Shown here in pieces: positions 15,695-25,173 of a stretch of 64,000 bases of DNA. Below the pieces are notes generated by a model. The model saw only the letters and a list, made by a program, of their open reading frames with translations. It made no database searches and was not told where the DNA came from. Positions within the stretch are counted from its first letter, which is position 1, and each line of letters opens with the position of its first letter. This DNA is from Cutibacterium granulosum (GTDB lineage Bacteria > Actinomycetota > Actinomycetes > Propionibacteriales > Propionibacteriaceae). Location: NCBI RefSeq assembly GCF_900186975.1, contig NZ_LT906441.1:1054001-1118000 (forward strand), read 5' to 3'. The translations under genes and the position numbers were made by a program.

Positions 15695-16342
15695 TCAGCC
15701 GATGAGCCCGCTCAGCTGGGCGAGGCTCTCGATGTGATACTCGGCATCGGTGCTCAGCGCCCCGGTGGGATCCAGCAGGGCGGCCGGGCAGTCGGCAGCA
15801 TGGGCGGCGTCGACGTCGATCTGACGGTCCCCGACGCACAGCACCTCATCAGGACGCAGTCCGTGCCGACCCAGTAGAAGCAGGTTCATGGCGGGTGAGG
15901 GCTTGCGGTCCACCCCGTCCGGGGCGCAGACCAGGTCGTCGGCCCTCATGTCCACAGCGGTGAAAAGGCTCTGCGCGCTGGTGCGGTCCCGATGCGTCGC
16001 CACCAGATTGAGGCCACCCGAGTCATGCACCTGTGCCATGATCGCTCGGGCACCGGGCATCACCGGGGCCGGTTGCGTCCGCCACCGCTCCTTGAGGTCG
16101 GCATAGGCCTGCTTCAGAACGCCGACGTCCATCTGGTGGCGGGTGGCAAGGGTCTGGATGGCGTGGTCGATGGAGACCATCGTCAACTCGGTCACGGCCT
16201 CGGTCGTGACGTGATCCGGCACAGACCCGCCGGGGGAGCGCGATGCATCCACGTGGTCATTCACGCAGGATGCCAGCGTCCTGGCGACCTGCGGGTAGGT
16301 GTCGATGAGTGTGCCGCCCATGTCCCAGATGATGTTGCGCAT
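15695..16342 (-). CDS. HAD-superfamily phosphatase
   Basis: Cytoplasmic hydrolase, 215 residues from ATG 16342 (MRNIIWDMGGTLIDTYPQ). Motif I is DMGGTLID, with the nucleophile Asp7 and a Gly in place of the usual second Asp at +2. Motif II is VATHRD, and motifs III/IV are KPSPAMNLLLL and VGDRQIDVDAAHAAD. Although the aspartate at +2 is replaced (DMG), this also occurs in annotated family members, so catalysis should be tested. The frame continues upstream to 17632, but that part is antisense to two other genes. Confidence 0.85.
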   Translation of the reverse strand: MRNIIWDMGGTLIDTYPQVARTLASCVNDHVDASRSPGGSVPDHVTTEAVTELTMVSIDHAIQTLATRHQMDVGVLKQAYADLKERWRTQPAPVMPGARAIMAQVHDSGGLNLVATHRDRTSAQSLFTAVDMRADDLVCAPDGVDRKPSPAMNLLLLGRHGLRPDEVLCVGDRQIDVDAAHAADCPAALLDPTGALSTDAEYHIESLAQLSGLIG

Positions 16343-16435
16343 TGATTCCAGTGTGGCAGACGGGCAACAGCGGCGGCCACCCCGCCCTCGCGCCCGCGGC
16401 CATGCCAGCTGCAGCCCGGCATAGAGTGGAGGTCT

Positions 16436-17299
16436 GTGAGCGCTGCGACGAAACCCGAACACGAACCCGACCCGTGGGCGATGGATGTGGTGGTGCTGCG
16501 TGACAAGCACCGCCCGGCACGTCGCGTCGACGCCTGCGAAGCAGCTGCCCGAGCAGTCGTCAGCCTGTTGGACGATCCGCGTTGCCAGCCCGACGGGCCA
16601 TGGTGGCAGGCGGTCCAGCACTGGGAGAACACCCGAATCCGCAAGATCGTACGCCGTGCCGACGGCAAACGCTGGACGGACGTCCAGGAGGTGGCCGGAA
16701 TCACCGTCACCCAGCCGGCTCCAGATGACGACCATGACGCCGCTGCCGTTCGTGCCATCGTCCCGGCGCCGGTGGGTGGCCAGCCCAGGGCAGTCAACAA
16801 GTTGCAGATCAGTGGCACCCACCTGCCAGACGATGGTGTCTCGGCCAGCTCCGACGCGATCGTCACCATCGAGATCAATCCGATGATCGAGATGACGACT
16901 GGCAAGGCCTGCGCGCAGTGCGGCCACGCGGCCCAACGTGCGTATCGCATCCTTCAGGAGTCCCAGACACAGGAATCGTCCCAGAAGACCTGGGGCGACG
17001 ATGATGAGCAGCGAGCACAGGGGCTGCACGGTCACGTCGTTCCCGCGCCGCAGCAGAGGTGCGATCAGGTACATGGTCAGCTGCAGGAGGGTGGCGAAGC
17101 AGAGATCCTGCGATGTTGGCGTGCCGACCGATTTCGGGTGCGCGTCGTCGCACCAACCGTCGAGCAGTGGCAGGAACACACGCGTCCGGTGGAGATCATC
17201 GATGCCGGGTTCACCGAGTTCGACGGTCCCACAGCCACCACTCGCGCCTACTGGCATGCCATGTGCGCCCCCGAATCCGGGGTGCATTCCGAGGGTTGA
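16436..17299 (+). CDS. PTH2-like peptidyl-tRNA hydrolase domain protein with insertion
   Basis: 287 residues, GTG start behind GGAGG, divergent from the HAD gene. The N-terminal half (RIRKIVRRADGKRW, AVNKLQISGTHLPDDG) matches an actinobacterial family annotated as peptidyl-tRNA hydrolase. Residues 151-169 (IEMTTGKACAQCGHAAQRA) are the PTH2 active-site region, and residues 233-262 (FRVRVVAPTVEQW, PVEIIDAGFTEF) the C-terminal half. Residues about 173-222 are an unusual Gln/Glu/Gly/His-rich insertion absent from the family as I know it. Its antisense translation is strongly hydrophobic. Role presumed in peptidyl-tRNA recycling; not proven for this subfamily. Confidence 0.75.
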   Translation: MSAATKPEHEPDPWAMDVVVLRDKHRPARRVDACEAAARAVVSLLDDPRCQPDGPWWQAVQHWENTRIRKIVRRADGKRWTDVQEVAGITVTQPAPDDDHDAAAVRAIVPAPVGGQPRAVNKLQISGTHLPDDGVSASSDAIVTIEINPMIEMTTGKACAQCGHAAQRAYRILQESQTQESSQKTWGDDDEQRAQGLHGHVVPAPQQRCDQVHGQLQEGGEAEILRCWRADRFRVRVVAPTVEQWQEHTRPVEIIDAGFTEFDGPTATTRAYWHAMCAPESGVHSEG

Positions 17300-17351
17300 G
17301 ATCATCGCCGATCCGCGCCGATTCTGCTGCGAGGAGAGATATTCTCGGCAC

Positions 17352-17870
17352 ATGACACAGCTCCTTCTCACAGCGGTCGGTGTGGACCATCCCGGATTCG
17401 TCGCTGCGATGTCGACGACGGTTGCCGAGCACGGCGGCAACTGGCTCGGCAGTCGAATGGCCCGTCTGGCTGGTGCCTTCGCCGGAATCGTCCTGGTCGA
17501 CGTCCCCGCAGACCATGTTTCAGACCTCAGTACCGCCCTTGACGAGCTCGCCTCCCAAGGGGTGAGGATCACCATCACCTCCACCGACGAGGCCTCCGAG
17601 CCGGACCAGCTCGTCCTCAAGGTGCGTCTCACCGGTCATGATCGGCCGGGCATCGTGCGTCAGGTCACGAGTACGTTCGCCGACCTTGGCGTGACGATCG
17701 ACGACATGCAGACCAGTTTGCGTGACGCTCCGATGGGTGATGGGGTGCTGTTCGAGGCCGAGGTGCTGTGCCGTATCACCGGCGCCACGACCCAGGACGA
17801 TCTCCAGCAGGCCCTGGAGAACATTGCTGCCGAACTCATGGTCGACATCACCGTCGTCAACCGTAACTGA
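17352..17870 (+). CDS. Tandem ACT-domain protein (GcvR-like)
   Basis: 172 residues with two ACT domains. The first begins LLLTAVGVDHPGFVAAMSTT, the second LVLKVRLTGHDRPGIVRQVT. ACT domains bind amino acids and regulate metabolism, and the layout resembles GcvR, the glycine-cleavage repressor accessory. ATG 17352 gives the complete first domain; GAGGAGAG lies about 13 bases upstream. No glycine-cleavage genes are in this window, so the target is unknown. Confidence 0.85.
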   Translation: MTQLLLTAVGVDHPGFVAAMSTTVAEHGGNWLGSRMARLAGAFAGIVLVDVPADHVSDLSTALDELASQGVRITITSTDEASEPDQLVLKVRLTGHDRPGIVRQVTSTFADLGVTIDDMQTSLRDAPMGDGVLFEAEVLCRITGATTQDDLQQALENIAAELMVDITVVNRN

Positions 17871-18163
17871 GGTTCACCGGGATCCTCTGACCAGGGCTGT
17901 CTGGTGGCTCGCATCCGGCTGTGTGGCTGAACCCTGGTGGGCGGGGTGACGTATCAACACGACGAGTCGCCCTCGATGTGTCTGGATCGTCCTCGCCCGC
18001 CGTACGCGTGGTCCTGCTTGGGAATCCGCGCCCGACTGCTGCTGCTGGCGTTTGCGCCGCCGCACGCGTGGCCCTGTCTGGTACGCATGGTGCGAGTTTC
18101 GCTGCCAGCCGGTCTGTGAGCGAATGTCTTGTACCACTTGGCTCTGTGCGCAAAAATGTGTAC
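17871..18163. other. Intergenic region upstream of tpx
   Basis: 293 bases with no supported gene. The phrases GTACGCGTGGTCCTG and similar recur loosely (about 18002, 18063), but no structure is clear. The tpx start has no obvious ribosome site, so its promoter should lie within the last 50 bases. Confidence 0.5.
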
Positions 18164-18664
18164 ATGGCGACTACTGCTTTCAAAGGTGCCCCTGTCACGA
18201 CCGTTGGCGAGCTGCCCACCGTTGGTCAGCCCGCACCAATTTTTGACCTCGTCGGAACCGACCTGGCCCCGGTCACTCGCGAATCGTTGCCTGGCCGCAT
18301 CGTCCTCAACATCTTCCCCAGCATCGACACTGGCGTGTGCGCTCAGAGCGTGCGCACCTTCAACGAGAAGGCTGCCGGCCTCGACGCAGTGAGCGTGCTG
18401 TGCGTCTCCAACGACCTTCCGTTCGCCCAGAGCCGGTTCTGTGGAGCCGAAGGCATCGAGAATGTCACCGTCGCCTCGGGATTTCGGTCCACCTTCGGAG
18501 ACGATTTCGGGGTCACGATGAGTGACGGCCCCCTCGCCGGCCTGCTTGCCCGCTCGATCGTCGTCCTGGACGAGGATGGCACGGTGGTTCACACCCAGCT
18601 GGTTGATGACATCGCTTCCGAGCCGGACTACTCCGCTGCTCTGGACGCGGTACAGGGCAAGTGA
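18164..18664 (+). CDS. tpx: Thiol peroxidase (Tpx-type peroxiredoxin)
   Basis: Atypical 2-Cys peroxiredoxin, 166 residues, reducing H2O2 and alkyl hydroperoxides with thioredoxin. Seen: the peroxidatic site [15 protein letters not shown], the resolving cysteine in [11 protein letters not shown], and the Tpx N-terminus [20 protein letters not shown] 18164 gives the usual length; the frame is open further upstream but low in coding character. The lack of a Shine-Dalgarno element suggests leaderless or weakly led translation. Confidence 0.96.
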   Translation: MATTAFKGAPVTTVGELPTVGQPAPIFDLVGTDLAPVTRESLPGRIVLNIFPSIDTGVCAQSVRTFNEKAAGLDAVSVLCVSNDLPFAQSRFCGAEGIENVTVASGFRSTFGDDFGVTMSDGPLAGLLARSIVVLDEDGTVVHTQLVDDIASEPDYSAALDAVQGK

Positions 18665-18703
18665 GGCCAGCTCTGTTTTCTGTTCTCAGGGCGCTAGGGC
18701 CGG

Positions 18704-18724
18704 GGTGATCATCATATGGTCACC
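18704..18724 (+). terminator. Hairpin downstream of tpx
   Basis: GGTGATCAT (18704-18712) pairs with ATGGTCACC (18716-18724) with one G-U pair and a three-base loop, 40 bases after the tpx stop. Confidence 0.5.
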
Positions 18725-18940
18725 GAGCTCTGACCAGCGTGGATTCGCGTGGAGTCACTGCCGCCCAGTCCATGCCCAGGAGGTGGCTCCTACCCAGATC
18801 GGCTTCGGCATGTCGCTTCAGGTGCCTCACAAATTGTCCTCGAGACGCCCAAATCCCTTTTTCACCAAGTATCCTGTCTGCCTACCGCGTCCACTGGACG
18901 TGAACAGTCAGTCGTGCATCGGAGGATCTCGGCGTGATCG

Positions 18941-20455
18941 ATGAAGGAAGTGGCCGTGCCCTCGGTAGACAACTCATCCAGTGACCACCAGCCTCCCAAC
19001 GAAGTTGCGTCTGAATCCCATGACGAACTCCAGCGTGGTCTCGACTCGCGTCACATGAACATGATCGCCATTGGCGGCGCAATCGGGACCGGGCTCTTCC
19101 TCGCCTCAGGTGCGACGATCTCCCAGGCTGGTCCGGGTGGGGCGTTGGTGGCCTTCGTCGTCATCGGCCTCATGGTCTTCCTGCTCATGCAGTCCCTGGG
19201 CGAGATGAGTGCCCTCATGCCGGTCCCCGGTGCCTTCGAGACCTACGCGACGCGGTTCGTCTCACCCTCCTTCGGATTCGCCCTGGGATGGAACTACTGG
19301 TTCAACTGGGCCATCACCGTAGCTGCTGAACTGTCGGCTGCCGGTATCGTCATGCAGTACTGGCTTCCGGACAGTCCCGGATGGGTGTGGTCCGTCATCT
19401 TCCTCACCATCCTCGTCGTGCTCAACCTGCTCTCGGCGCGGGCGTACGGTGAGGGTGAGTTCTGGTTCGCCATCGTCAAGGTGATCGCGGTCATCGTCTT
19501 CCTCATCGTGGGGGTCCTCATGATCGCCGGTATCATGGGCGGCTCGTCGCCAGGGACCTCCAACTGGACGACGGGGGATGCCCCATTCGTCAACGGATTC
19601 GGGGGAGTGATGACCGTCTTCCTCGTTGCGGGATTCTCCTTCCAGGGAACCGAGCTCATCGGTGTTGCCGCGGGGGAGTCCAAGGACCCCCGTAGCGCCG
19701 TGCCGAAGGCCACCCGACAGATTTTCTGGCGAATCATGATCTTCTACATCGGCACGGTCATCGTCATGGGATTCCTTCTGCCCTACACCAATGAGAACCT
19801 GCTGGCCGGTGAACTCACCCAGGTTGCCATGAGCCCGTTCACCATCGTGCTCAAGCAGGCGGGAATTGGCATTGCTGCCTCCCTCATGAATGCCGTCATC
19901 CTCACAGCGATCCTCTCGGCAGGAAATTCCGGGCTCTACGCGTCCACCCGCATGCTCTATGCCCTCGCCAAGGATGGCAAGGCGTCCGCGATCTTCTCGC
20001 GTACCAGCAAGCGCGGGGTTCCGGTGCCGGCCATGGCACTCACCACCGTGGTCGCAGCCTCGTGCTTCCTGTCCAGCCTGGTGGGCGATGGCACTGCCTA
20101 CACCTGGTTGGTGAGTGTCTCGAGTCTCTGTGGATTCATCGTGTGGTTGGGCATTGCCGTGAGTCATTTTCAGTTTCGCCGCGCCTACCTCAAACAGGGC
20201 AACAGCTTGGACGACCTACCATTCCTTGCCCGGTGGTACCCGGTTGGTCCGATCCTTGCCTTCGCACTGTGTCTCACGATCACGGTGGGTCAAGGCTGGA
20301 ACGCGGTCCAGGGGGCCGATTGGCGAGGCATCCTCGTTGCCTACGTCGGGATTTTCGCCTTCGTCGCCGTGTGGCTCATCCACAAGCTCGTCACTGGGTC
20401 GAGGAGGGCTGACCTCGCCACTGCGAGTTTCGACATCGACGAGGATCTCAACTGA
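18941..20455 (+). CDS. APC-family amino-acid permease (LysP/GabP-like)
   Basis: Proton-coupled amino-acid uptake, about 12 membrane helices, 504 residues. The N-terminus SRHMNMIAIGGAIGTGLFLA holds the conserved GxGxG of helix 1. FQGTELIGVAAGESKDPRSA and the loop KRGVPVPAMALT are typical of the AAT subfamily (LysP, aromatic and S-methylmethionine carriers). The ATG start at 18941 lies 14 bases after GGAGGA. GTG 18956, six bases after AAGGAAG, is an equally good start. Substrate not determined. Confidence 0.92.
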   Translation: MKEVAVPSVDNSSSDHQPPNEVASESHDELQRGLDSRHMNMIAIGGAIGTGLFLASGATISQAGPGGALVAFVVIGLMVFLLMQSLGEMSALMPVPGAFETYATRFVSPSFGFALGWNYWFNWAITVAAELSAAGIVMQYWLPDSPGWVWSVIFLTILVVLNLLSARAYGEGEFWFAIVKVIAVIVFLIVGVLMIAGIMGGSSPGTSNWTTGDAPFVNGFGGVMTVFLVAGFSFQGTELIGVAAGESKDPRSAVPKATRQIFWRIMIFYIGTVIVMGFLLPYTNENLLAGELTQVAMSPFTIVLKQAGIGIAASLMNAVILTAILSAGNSGLYASTRMLYALAKDGKASAIFSRTSKRGVPVPAMALTTVVAASCFLSSLVGDGTAYTWLVSVSSLCGFIVWLGIAVSHFQFRRAYLKQGNSLDDLPFLARWYPVGPILAFALCLTITVGQGWNAVQGADWRGILVAYVGIFAFVAVWLIHKLVTGSRRADLATASFDIDEDLN

Positions 20456-20530
20456 GGAGTGCGGTTGACAGCCCCGGCCCTGGAGTCCCAGCTCTGGAAG
20501 CCCCAGTCCTGCCCGAGCAGTCTGGAGGTC

Positions 20531-21697
20531 TCAGTCCTGCCCGAACAGATCGCGGGTGTAGACCTTGCCTGCCACGTCGGCGAGTTCCGGGGACATCCGA
20601 TTGGCGATGATGACGTCACACTCGGCCTTGAAGGACTCGAGGTCACGGGTGACGGGAGAGCGGAAGAACTCGTCGCCCTCGAAGGTGGGCTCATAGACCT
20701 CCACCGGGATGCCCTTGGCCTTGACACGCTTCATGACCCCTTGGATCGATGACGAACGGAAGTTGTCCGATCCGGATTTCATGACGAGACGGTAGACACC
20801 GACCCGTGCCGGATTTCGGGCGACGATGTCGGCAGCGATGAAGTCCTTGCGCACCGTGTTGGAGTCGACGATGGCCTGGATGAGGGTTTGCGGAACGTCC
20901 TGGTAATTGGCGAGCAGCTGACGGGTGTCCTTGGGCAGGCAGTAGCCTCCGTAGCCGAAGGACGGGTTGTTGTAGTGGCCCCCGATCCGAGGGTCGAGGC
21001 ACACCCCGTCGATCACCTGGCGGGTGGACAGTCCGCGTTGGGAGGCGTAGGTGTCGAGTTCGTTGAAGAACGACACCCGCATTGCCAGGTAGGTGTTGGC
21101 GAACAGTTTGATGGCCTCGGCCTCGGTGGAGCCGGTGAGTAGCACGGGCACGTCATCGGCGAGAGCGCCCTCCAACAGCAGATCGGCGAACCTGGCAGCG
21201 CGTGGCTCCGTGGAGCCGACGATGATCCGTGAGGGATGAAGGTTGTCCTGCAATGCCTTGCCCTCCCGCAGGAACTCCGGTGAGAAGACGATCTGCATGT
21301 GCGGGTACTGCTTGCGCAGGGTTGTCGTGTAGCCCACCGGGATCGTCGACTTGATGACGAGCATCGTCTCGGGGCAGATCTGTGAGACGAGTTCGACGAC
21401 CGAGTCCACGCTGGAGGTGTCGAAGTAGTTCTGGTCGGGATCGTAGTTGGTCGGGGTGGCGACGACGACGTATTCGGCATCGGCATAGGCCTGCTGCGGA
21501 TCGGTCGTCGCAGTGAGGTCCAGCGGACGATCGGCCAGGTACTGCGAGATCTGTGGGTCGACGATCGTCGAGCGCCCCTCGTTGACCAGTCGTACGCGGT
21601 CTGCATCGATGTCGAGTGCAATGACGTGGTTGTGTTGGGCCAGCAGCACGGCATTGGCCATTCCGACGTATCCCAGGCCTACAACGGCGATTTTCAC
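20531..21697 (-). CDS. ugd: UDP-glucose 6-dehydrogenase
   Basis: Oxidises UDP-glucose to UDP-glucuronate with two NAD+, supplying uronic acid to the neighbouring exopolysaccharide locus. 388 residues from GTG 21697, which has GGGAG six bases upstream. The Rossmann motif is VVGLGYVG (5-12) and the catalytic Cys253 sits in [10 protein letters not shown]. The length equals the E. coli-type enzyme. The last codons are echoed by a 17-bp repeat just beyond the stop (20504-20520 against 20532-20548, one mismatch). It follows the BY-kinase by 60 bases on the same strand. Confidence 0.97.
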   Translation of the reverse strand: MKIAVVGLGYVGMANAVLLAQHNHVIALDIDADRVRLVNEGRSTIVDPQISQYLADRPLDLTATTDPQQAYADAEYVVVATPTNYDPDQNYFDTSSVDSVVELVSQICPETMLVIKSTIPVGYTTTLRKQYPHMQIVFSPEFLREGKALQDNLHPSRIIVGSTEPRAARFADLLLEGALADDVPVLLTGSTEAEAIKLFANTYLAMRVSFFNELDTYASQRGLSTRQVIDGVCLDPRIGGHYNNPSFGYGGYCLPKDTRQLLANYQDVPQTLIQAIVDSNTVRKDFIAADIVARNPARVGVYRLVMKSGSDNFRSSSIQGVMKRVKAKGIPVEVYEPTFEGDEFFRSPVTRDLESFKAECDVIIANRMSPELADVAGKVYTRDLFGQD

Positions 21698-21757
21698 GGA
21701 GGCTCCCAAGAGGTTGTGTGTGACGGCAGGGCCGCCACACTCGGACGTCATCTCATC

Positions 21758-23242
21758 CTAGACGTGTGGCACCTTCCTCTGCTGTTGGGACTCGTCCGTC
21801 ATGTCGTGCGTCTCCCCGCTGTCCTCAGGACTCGTGGTGGAGTCGGTCCGCGGCGTCTTGTCGGTGGATGCCCGGTAGTTGCTGTCGTACTTGGAGTATC
21901 CGTAGCCATATGCCGAACCTCCGTATCGCAGATTCGACAGTTTCGAGGAATCGGCACGGTTCAGGACGATGCCGGACACCAGACCTCCGGCATCCTCGAT
22001 GGCGGAGACCGTGTTCTCAACCTGGTCCACGGTGGTACGTCCCACGTGTGCCACGACGATGACGTTGTCTGCCAGCCGGGAGAGGATCACTGAGTCGGTC
22101 ACGGGCAGCACTGGTGGGGCGTCAATGATGACGACATGGTCCTGGGCCAGGAAGGACACCAACTCGGACATGTGCTGGGAGCCGAGCAGTTCCGAGGGAT
22201 TCGGTGGGGTGTCGGTGCAGGGCAGGATACTCAACCCGGCAGTTGACGTGGTTCGCAGTGCCTGCTCCAGGGGTGCTGCTCCGATGAGGACCTCGGGGAG
22301 CCCCAGGCCGTCCTCGAGATCGAAACTCCGCTGTACTCCCGGGCGGCGTAGATCGGCATCGACAAGGATGACGTCCTCACCGGCAAGGGCCATCACCTTG
22401 GCCAAGTTTCCGGCCACCGAGGACTTTCCCTCTCCTTGCACTGATGATGTGACGAGAATGACCTTGGATCTGTTGTCGATCATCGCGTAGCGAAGATTCG
22501 TGCGTAGCTTTCTGATGGCCTCGGCTGCTTTGAAGTCATCGGTGGAATCAGCTGAAATCGCTGCGACCGTCGACGAGGCCGGAATGGTGGCAAGAATGGG
22601 TTTGTCGACACGGTCGGTGACATCGTGCACCGTGTGCACACGCCGATCGGTCAATTGTCGGATGCCGGCCACGACGTATCCCAGCAGGATTCCGGCCAGG
22701 AGACCGGCGATGACGTACTTCGCTGGTGATGGTGCCTTCTTCACCTGCGAAAGGTCAGCGGGAGTCATCATGACCACCTGGACTGGGGATTTCTCTCCCT
22801 CGAGGTTCTTCACCTGCTTGGCGGATTCCGAGATGACTGAATTGGCTATGTTCCTGGCCGTATCGGCGGAGTCCGCGGTGGCGGTGACCTTGATGGTCAA
22901 GGAGTTGGCCTCATTGCTGGCAGTGATGTTCGATGCAAGGGCATCGGGCGTCATGGACAGTCCGAGGTCATGAATGACCTGCTGCGCCACCGTCTGTGAC
23001 GTGAACACGGTGACGAATGCCTTCGCCTTCTGACTCGCCAGCTGGGAGGCACTGTAGTAGTTGTCCGTCGAGCCGTTGGTCGACGATGCAACGGAGACAC
23101 GGACATACGCCGTGGCACTGGCGGTGTACGTGGCGGGAGTGGTGAGAAGAAGACCGACACCAGCGGCAACCCCCAGAAGGGTGCACAAGAGAATCGTCAC
23201 GAGGCGTCGCCGGGTCAGCTTGACGAAGTTGGTGAATTTCAT
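21758..23242 (-). CDS. Wzz-BY-kinase fusion, exopolysaccharide chain-length regulator
   Basis: 494 residues. An N-terminal Wzz-type domain is flanked by membrane helices (about 15-35 and 175-195). The cytoplasmic tyrosine kinase has Walker A VQGEGKSS (268-275), A' VILVDADLRRP (291) and Walker B VVIIDAPP. A C-terminal tyrosine cluster (YGGSAYGYGYSKYDSNYR, about 441-458) is the autophosphorylation tail. It controls polymer length together with the opposing phosphatase encoded divergently at 23417. The single-polypeptide form is more typical of proteobacteria and actinobacteria than of firmicutes. Confidence 0.93.
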   Translation of the reverse strand: MKFTNFVKLTRRRLVTILLCTLLGVAAGVGLLLTTPATYTASATAYVRVSVASSTNGSTDNYYSASQLASQKAKAFVTVFTSQTVAQQVIHDLGLSMTPDALASNITASNEANSLTIKVTATADSADTARNIANSVISESAKQVKNLEGEKSPVQVVMMTPADLSQVKKAPSPAKYVIAGLLAGILLGYVVAGIRQLTDRRVHTVHDVTDRVDKPILATIPASSTVAAISADSTDDFKAAEAIRKLRTNLRYAMIDNRSKVILVTSSVQGEGKSSVAGNLAKVMALAGEDVILVDADLRRPGVQRSFDLEDGLGLPEVLIGAAPLEQALRTTSTAGLSILPCTDTPPNPSELLGSQHMSELVSFLAQDHVVIIDAPPVLPVTDSVILSRLADNVIVVAHVGRTTVDQVENTVSAIEDAGGLVSGIVLNRADSSKLSNLRYGGSAYGYGYSKYDSNYRASTDKTPRTDSTTSPEDSGETHDMTDESQQQRKVPHV

Positions 23243-23416
23243 GCCGTCCTGTCCGTCCAGGTGTGTGATCGGGGTTGAGTATGGGGAAGTCGCGATGCGG
23301 TAGCCGATGAGGCAGGTCTAGGGTGAGGATGAGCTCGTCGTGAGCCAACGTGCGGTTTGGCCCGGAACCGTACTGTTCATACCAGGGATCGTCGTACTGG
23401 CCCAAGGGAGATGAGG

Positions 23417-24004
23417 ATGAGCAATCCGCCACGCTGGCTCCGAACTGGAGCCGTCCGGAACCAGGTGTCTGGGTCGACGCTCCTGTTCGTCTGTACGGGG
23501 AACATCTGCCGGTCGGCATTCGCTGCAGCGGCGTTGCGAGCACGTGTGGGGGATCGTGCCGACACGTGTGTGGCCTCGGCCGGGATTCGTGCCATGCAGG
23601 GATGGCCCATGGATCCGGGAATGGCGCGAGCTGGAGCAGAACTCGGTTTGGCCCTCGGGGATCACGAAGCCCGCCAGGTGACGGGGAGGATGATTGCGAA
23701 CACTGCGGCTGTCGTGGTGTTCGGCCCTGAGCACCGCGCATGGATGAGGCAGGAGTTCCCCGAGCACATGGGCCGTGTCGTGGCGATCGGGCAGGTGGCG
23801 CGTGGTCTCGGTACGCTTCCTCGGAGCGGACGACTGCCATTGACACACGTTGTCGAGGCGGTCACCAGTGACGCTCCGCGCATCGTTGATGCTGACTGGA
23901 TCGATGATCCCTATGGGCATGACGACAGCGTCAAGATGATCTGTGCCAAGCGCATCCTGGCTGACGTCGACATTCTTGCGACGCGTGTCGACTGGGGAGA
24001 CTAG
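23417..24004 (+). CDS. Low-molecular-weight protein-tyrosine phosphatase (Wzb-like)
   Basis: 195 residues. The active-site loop VCTGNICRS (nucleophile C26, R32) is present, with the general acid in DWIDDPYG near residue 172. It probably dephosphorylates the adjacent BY-kinase. ATG 23417 is preferred because AAGGGAG lies six bases upstream; ATG 23411 overlaps that site. It is the only plus-strand gene inside the polysaccharide cluster and converges on the flippase gene with a five-base gap. A 20-residue N-terminal extension precedes the canonical fold. Confidence 0.93.
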   Translation: MSNPPRWLRTGAVRNQVSGSTLLFVCTGNICRSAFAAAALRARVGDRADTCVASAGIRAMQGWPMDPGMARAGAELGLALGDHEARQVTGRMIANTAAVVVFGPEHRAWMRQEFPEHMGRVVAIGQVARGLGTLPRSGRLPLTHVVEAVTSDAPRIVDADWIDDPYGHDDSVKMICAKRILADVDILATRVDWGD

Positions 24005-24009
24005 GCCGG

Positions 24010-25173
24010 TCATCTGCCCTCCTCTCGTTTGGCACGCACACAAGCGATCTCGAACAGTACGCACGATGCTGCTTCAGCCAGGACGAATGCGCACAGCACC
24101 CCGGTCGTCGTCGGTCTGGCAGCGAGCGCTGCGAGGACGCCACCAATGTATGCAGCGGTGGTGAGGCTCCTCAGCACCAGGACCGTCGCGCCACGCCCCA
24201 AGCGTCGCAAGGTGGTGAAGGGGATGGTCGACACGACCGTGACGAACTTCCAGATCATGGCAACGACGAGCATGAGCATCGTCACCGTGTCCCAGCCGGG
24301 GCCCAGCGCGAGACGCAGGATGCCGCAGATCTGCATGATGAGGATGGCTCCGCTGGATGCGACGATGAGGACGGTTGACAGCATGATGTCGGCCCTGGAG
24401 TGCCGGTCGAGGAGTCTGAGCCTGAGGTAGTACAGGATTGGCGAGATGACGTTGGCGATGGTCATCACGAATTTCAGACCCGTGGCGGCACTCGGGCCGA
24501 GCCCGTGGTAGGCGAGTTTGAGCGCGACGGGTTGGACCAGCCCTATGATTGCCGTCTCCGCCACGACCCACCACTGTGCTCCTCGAACTGGCTGGAATCC
24601 TGTCCAGCGTCCTGGCATGCGGATGGCGATGGCGATGGCCACGGCAATGGCGACCCCCACATGGAGTGCCACAGTACTTTTGCAGACGAGCACGAGGACG
24701 ACCGAGACGAACAGGACGGTTCCCACCACGAGCTCACGCTGCCAGCCTCCCTGGAGTACGGCGGCGGCGCGGGCGCACTCCAGTGATGGGAGCATGAGGA
24801 AAAGCCCGACGGTGGCCACCGCAAGGTGCCCGGCCCCGAGTGCCCAGACGGCGCAGCCCACGAAGCCAACGAGATAGAGGAGGGTCGGCAGCTGGGGACG
24901 ATGGCCGGACTTGCCGAACAGCGGTGCCTCGACGAGTGCTGCTCCCGTCACCTGTGCCACATAGGCGGTCATGGCGAGACGAACGGCGAGCTGACCCACG
25001 GAGACGCTGTCGTAGAGATAACCGGCACCGCTGAGAATGCCGATCGGGATGACTGCGGCCATCCCGGCCGAGGCAATGCTCGCCAACTTGCTGACCAGGG
25101 ACATCACCTTGGTACGGGTGGAGGAATGCCCTGCCGACCCGGTCTCTGGTGTGGTGGACGTGGGTGCGCTCAT
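24010..25173 (-). CDS. Polytopic membrane protein, probable polysaccharide flippase
   Basis: 387 residues with about ten hydrophobic helices. No strong motif was recognised, but size, topology and position as the last gene of the polysaccharide operon suit a Wzx/MATE-like lipid-linked oligosaccharide exporter. The start ATG overlaps the stop of the small preceding frame (ATGA at 25170-25173). A Gly/Ala/Val-rich run near residues 170-190 (ALHVGVAIAVAIAIAIRMP) is a membrane segment of very low complexity. Confidence 0.65.
   Translation of the reverse strand: MSAPTSTTPETGSAGHSSTRTKVMSLVSKLASIASAGMAAVIPIGILSGAGYLYDSVSVGQLAVRLAMTAYVAQVTGAALVEAPLFGKSGHRPQLPTLLYLVGFVGCAVWALGAGHLAVATVGLFLMLPSLECARAAAVLQGGWQRELVVGTVLFVSVVLVLVCKSTVALHVGVAIAVAIAIAIRMPGRWTGFQPVRGAQWWVVAETAIIGLVQPVALKLAYHGLGPSAATGLKFVMTIANVISPILYYLRLRLLDRHSRADIMLSTVLIVASSGAILIMQICGILRLALGPGWDTVTMLMLVVAMIWKFVTVVSTIPFTTLRRLGRGATVLVLRSLTTAAYIGGVLAALAARPTTTGVLCAFVLAEAASCVLFEIACVRAKREEGR

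Noticed and set aside
15695-17632. 645-codon open frame on the minus strand
   Set aside because: Only the part from ATG 16342 is a real gene (HAD). The rest is antisense to the PTH2-like and ACT genes and open because of GC bias.
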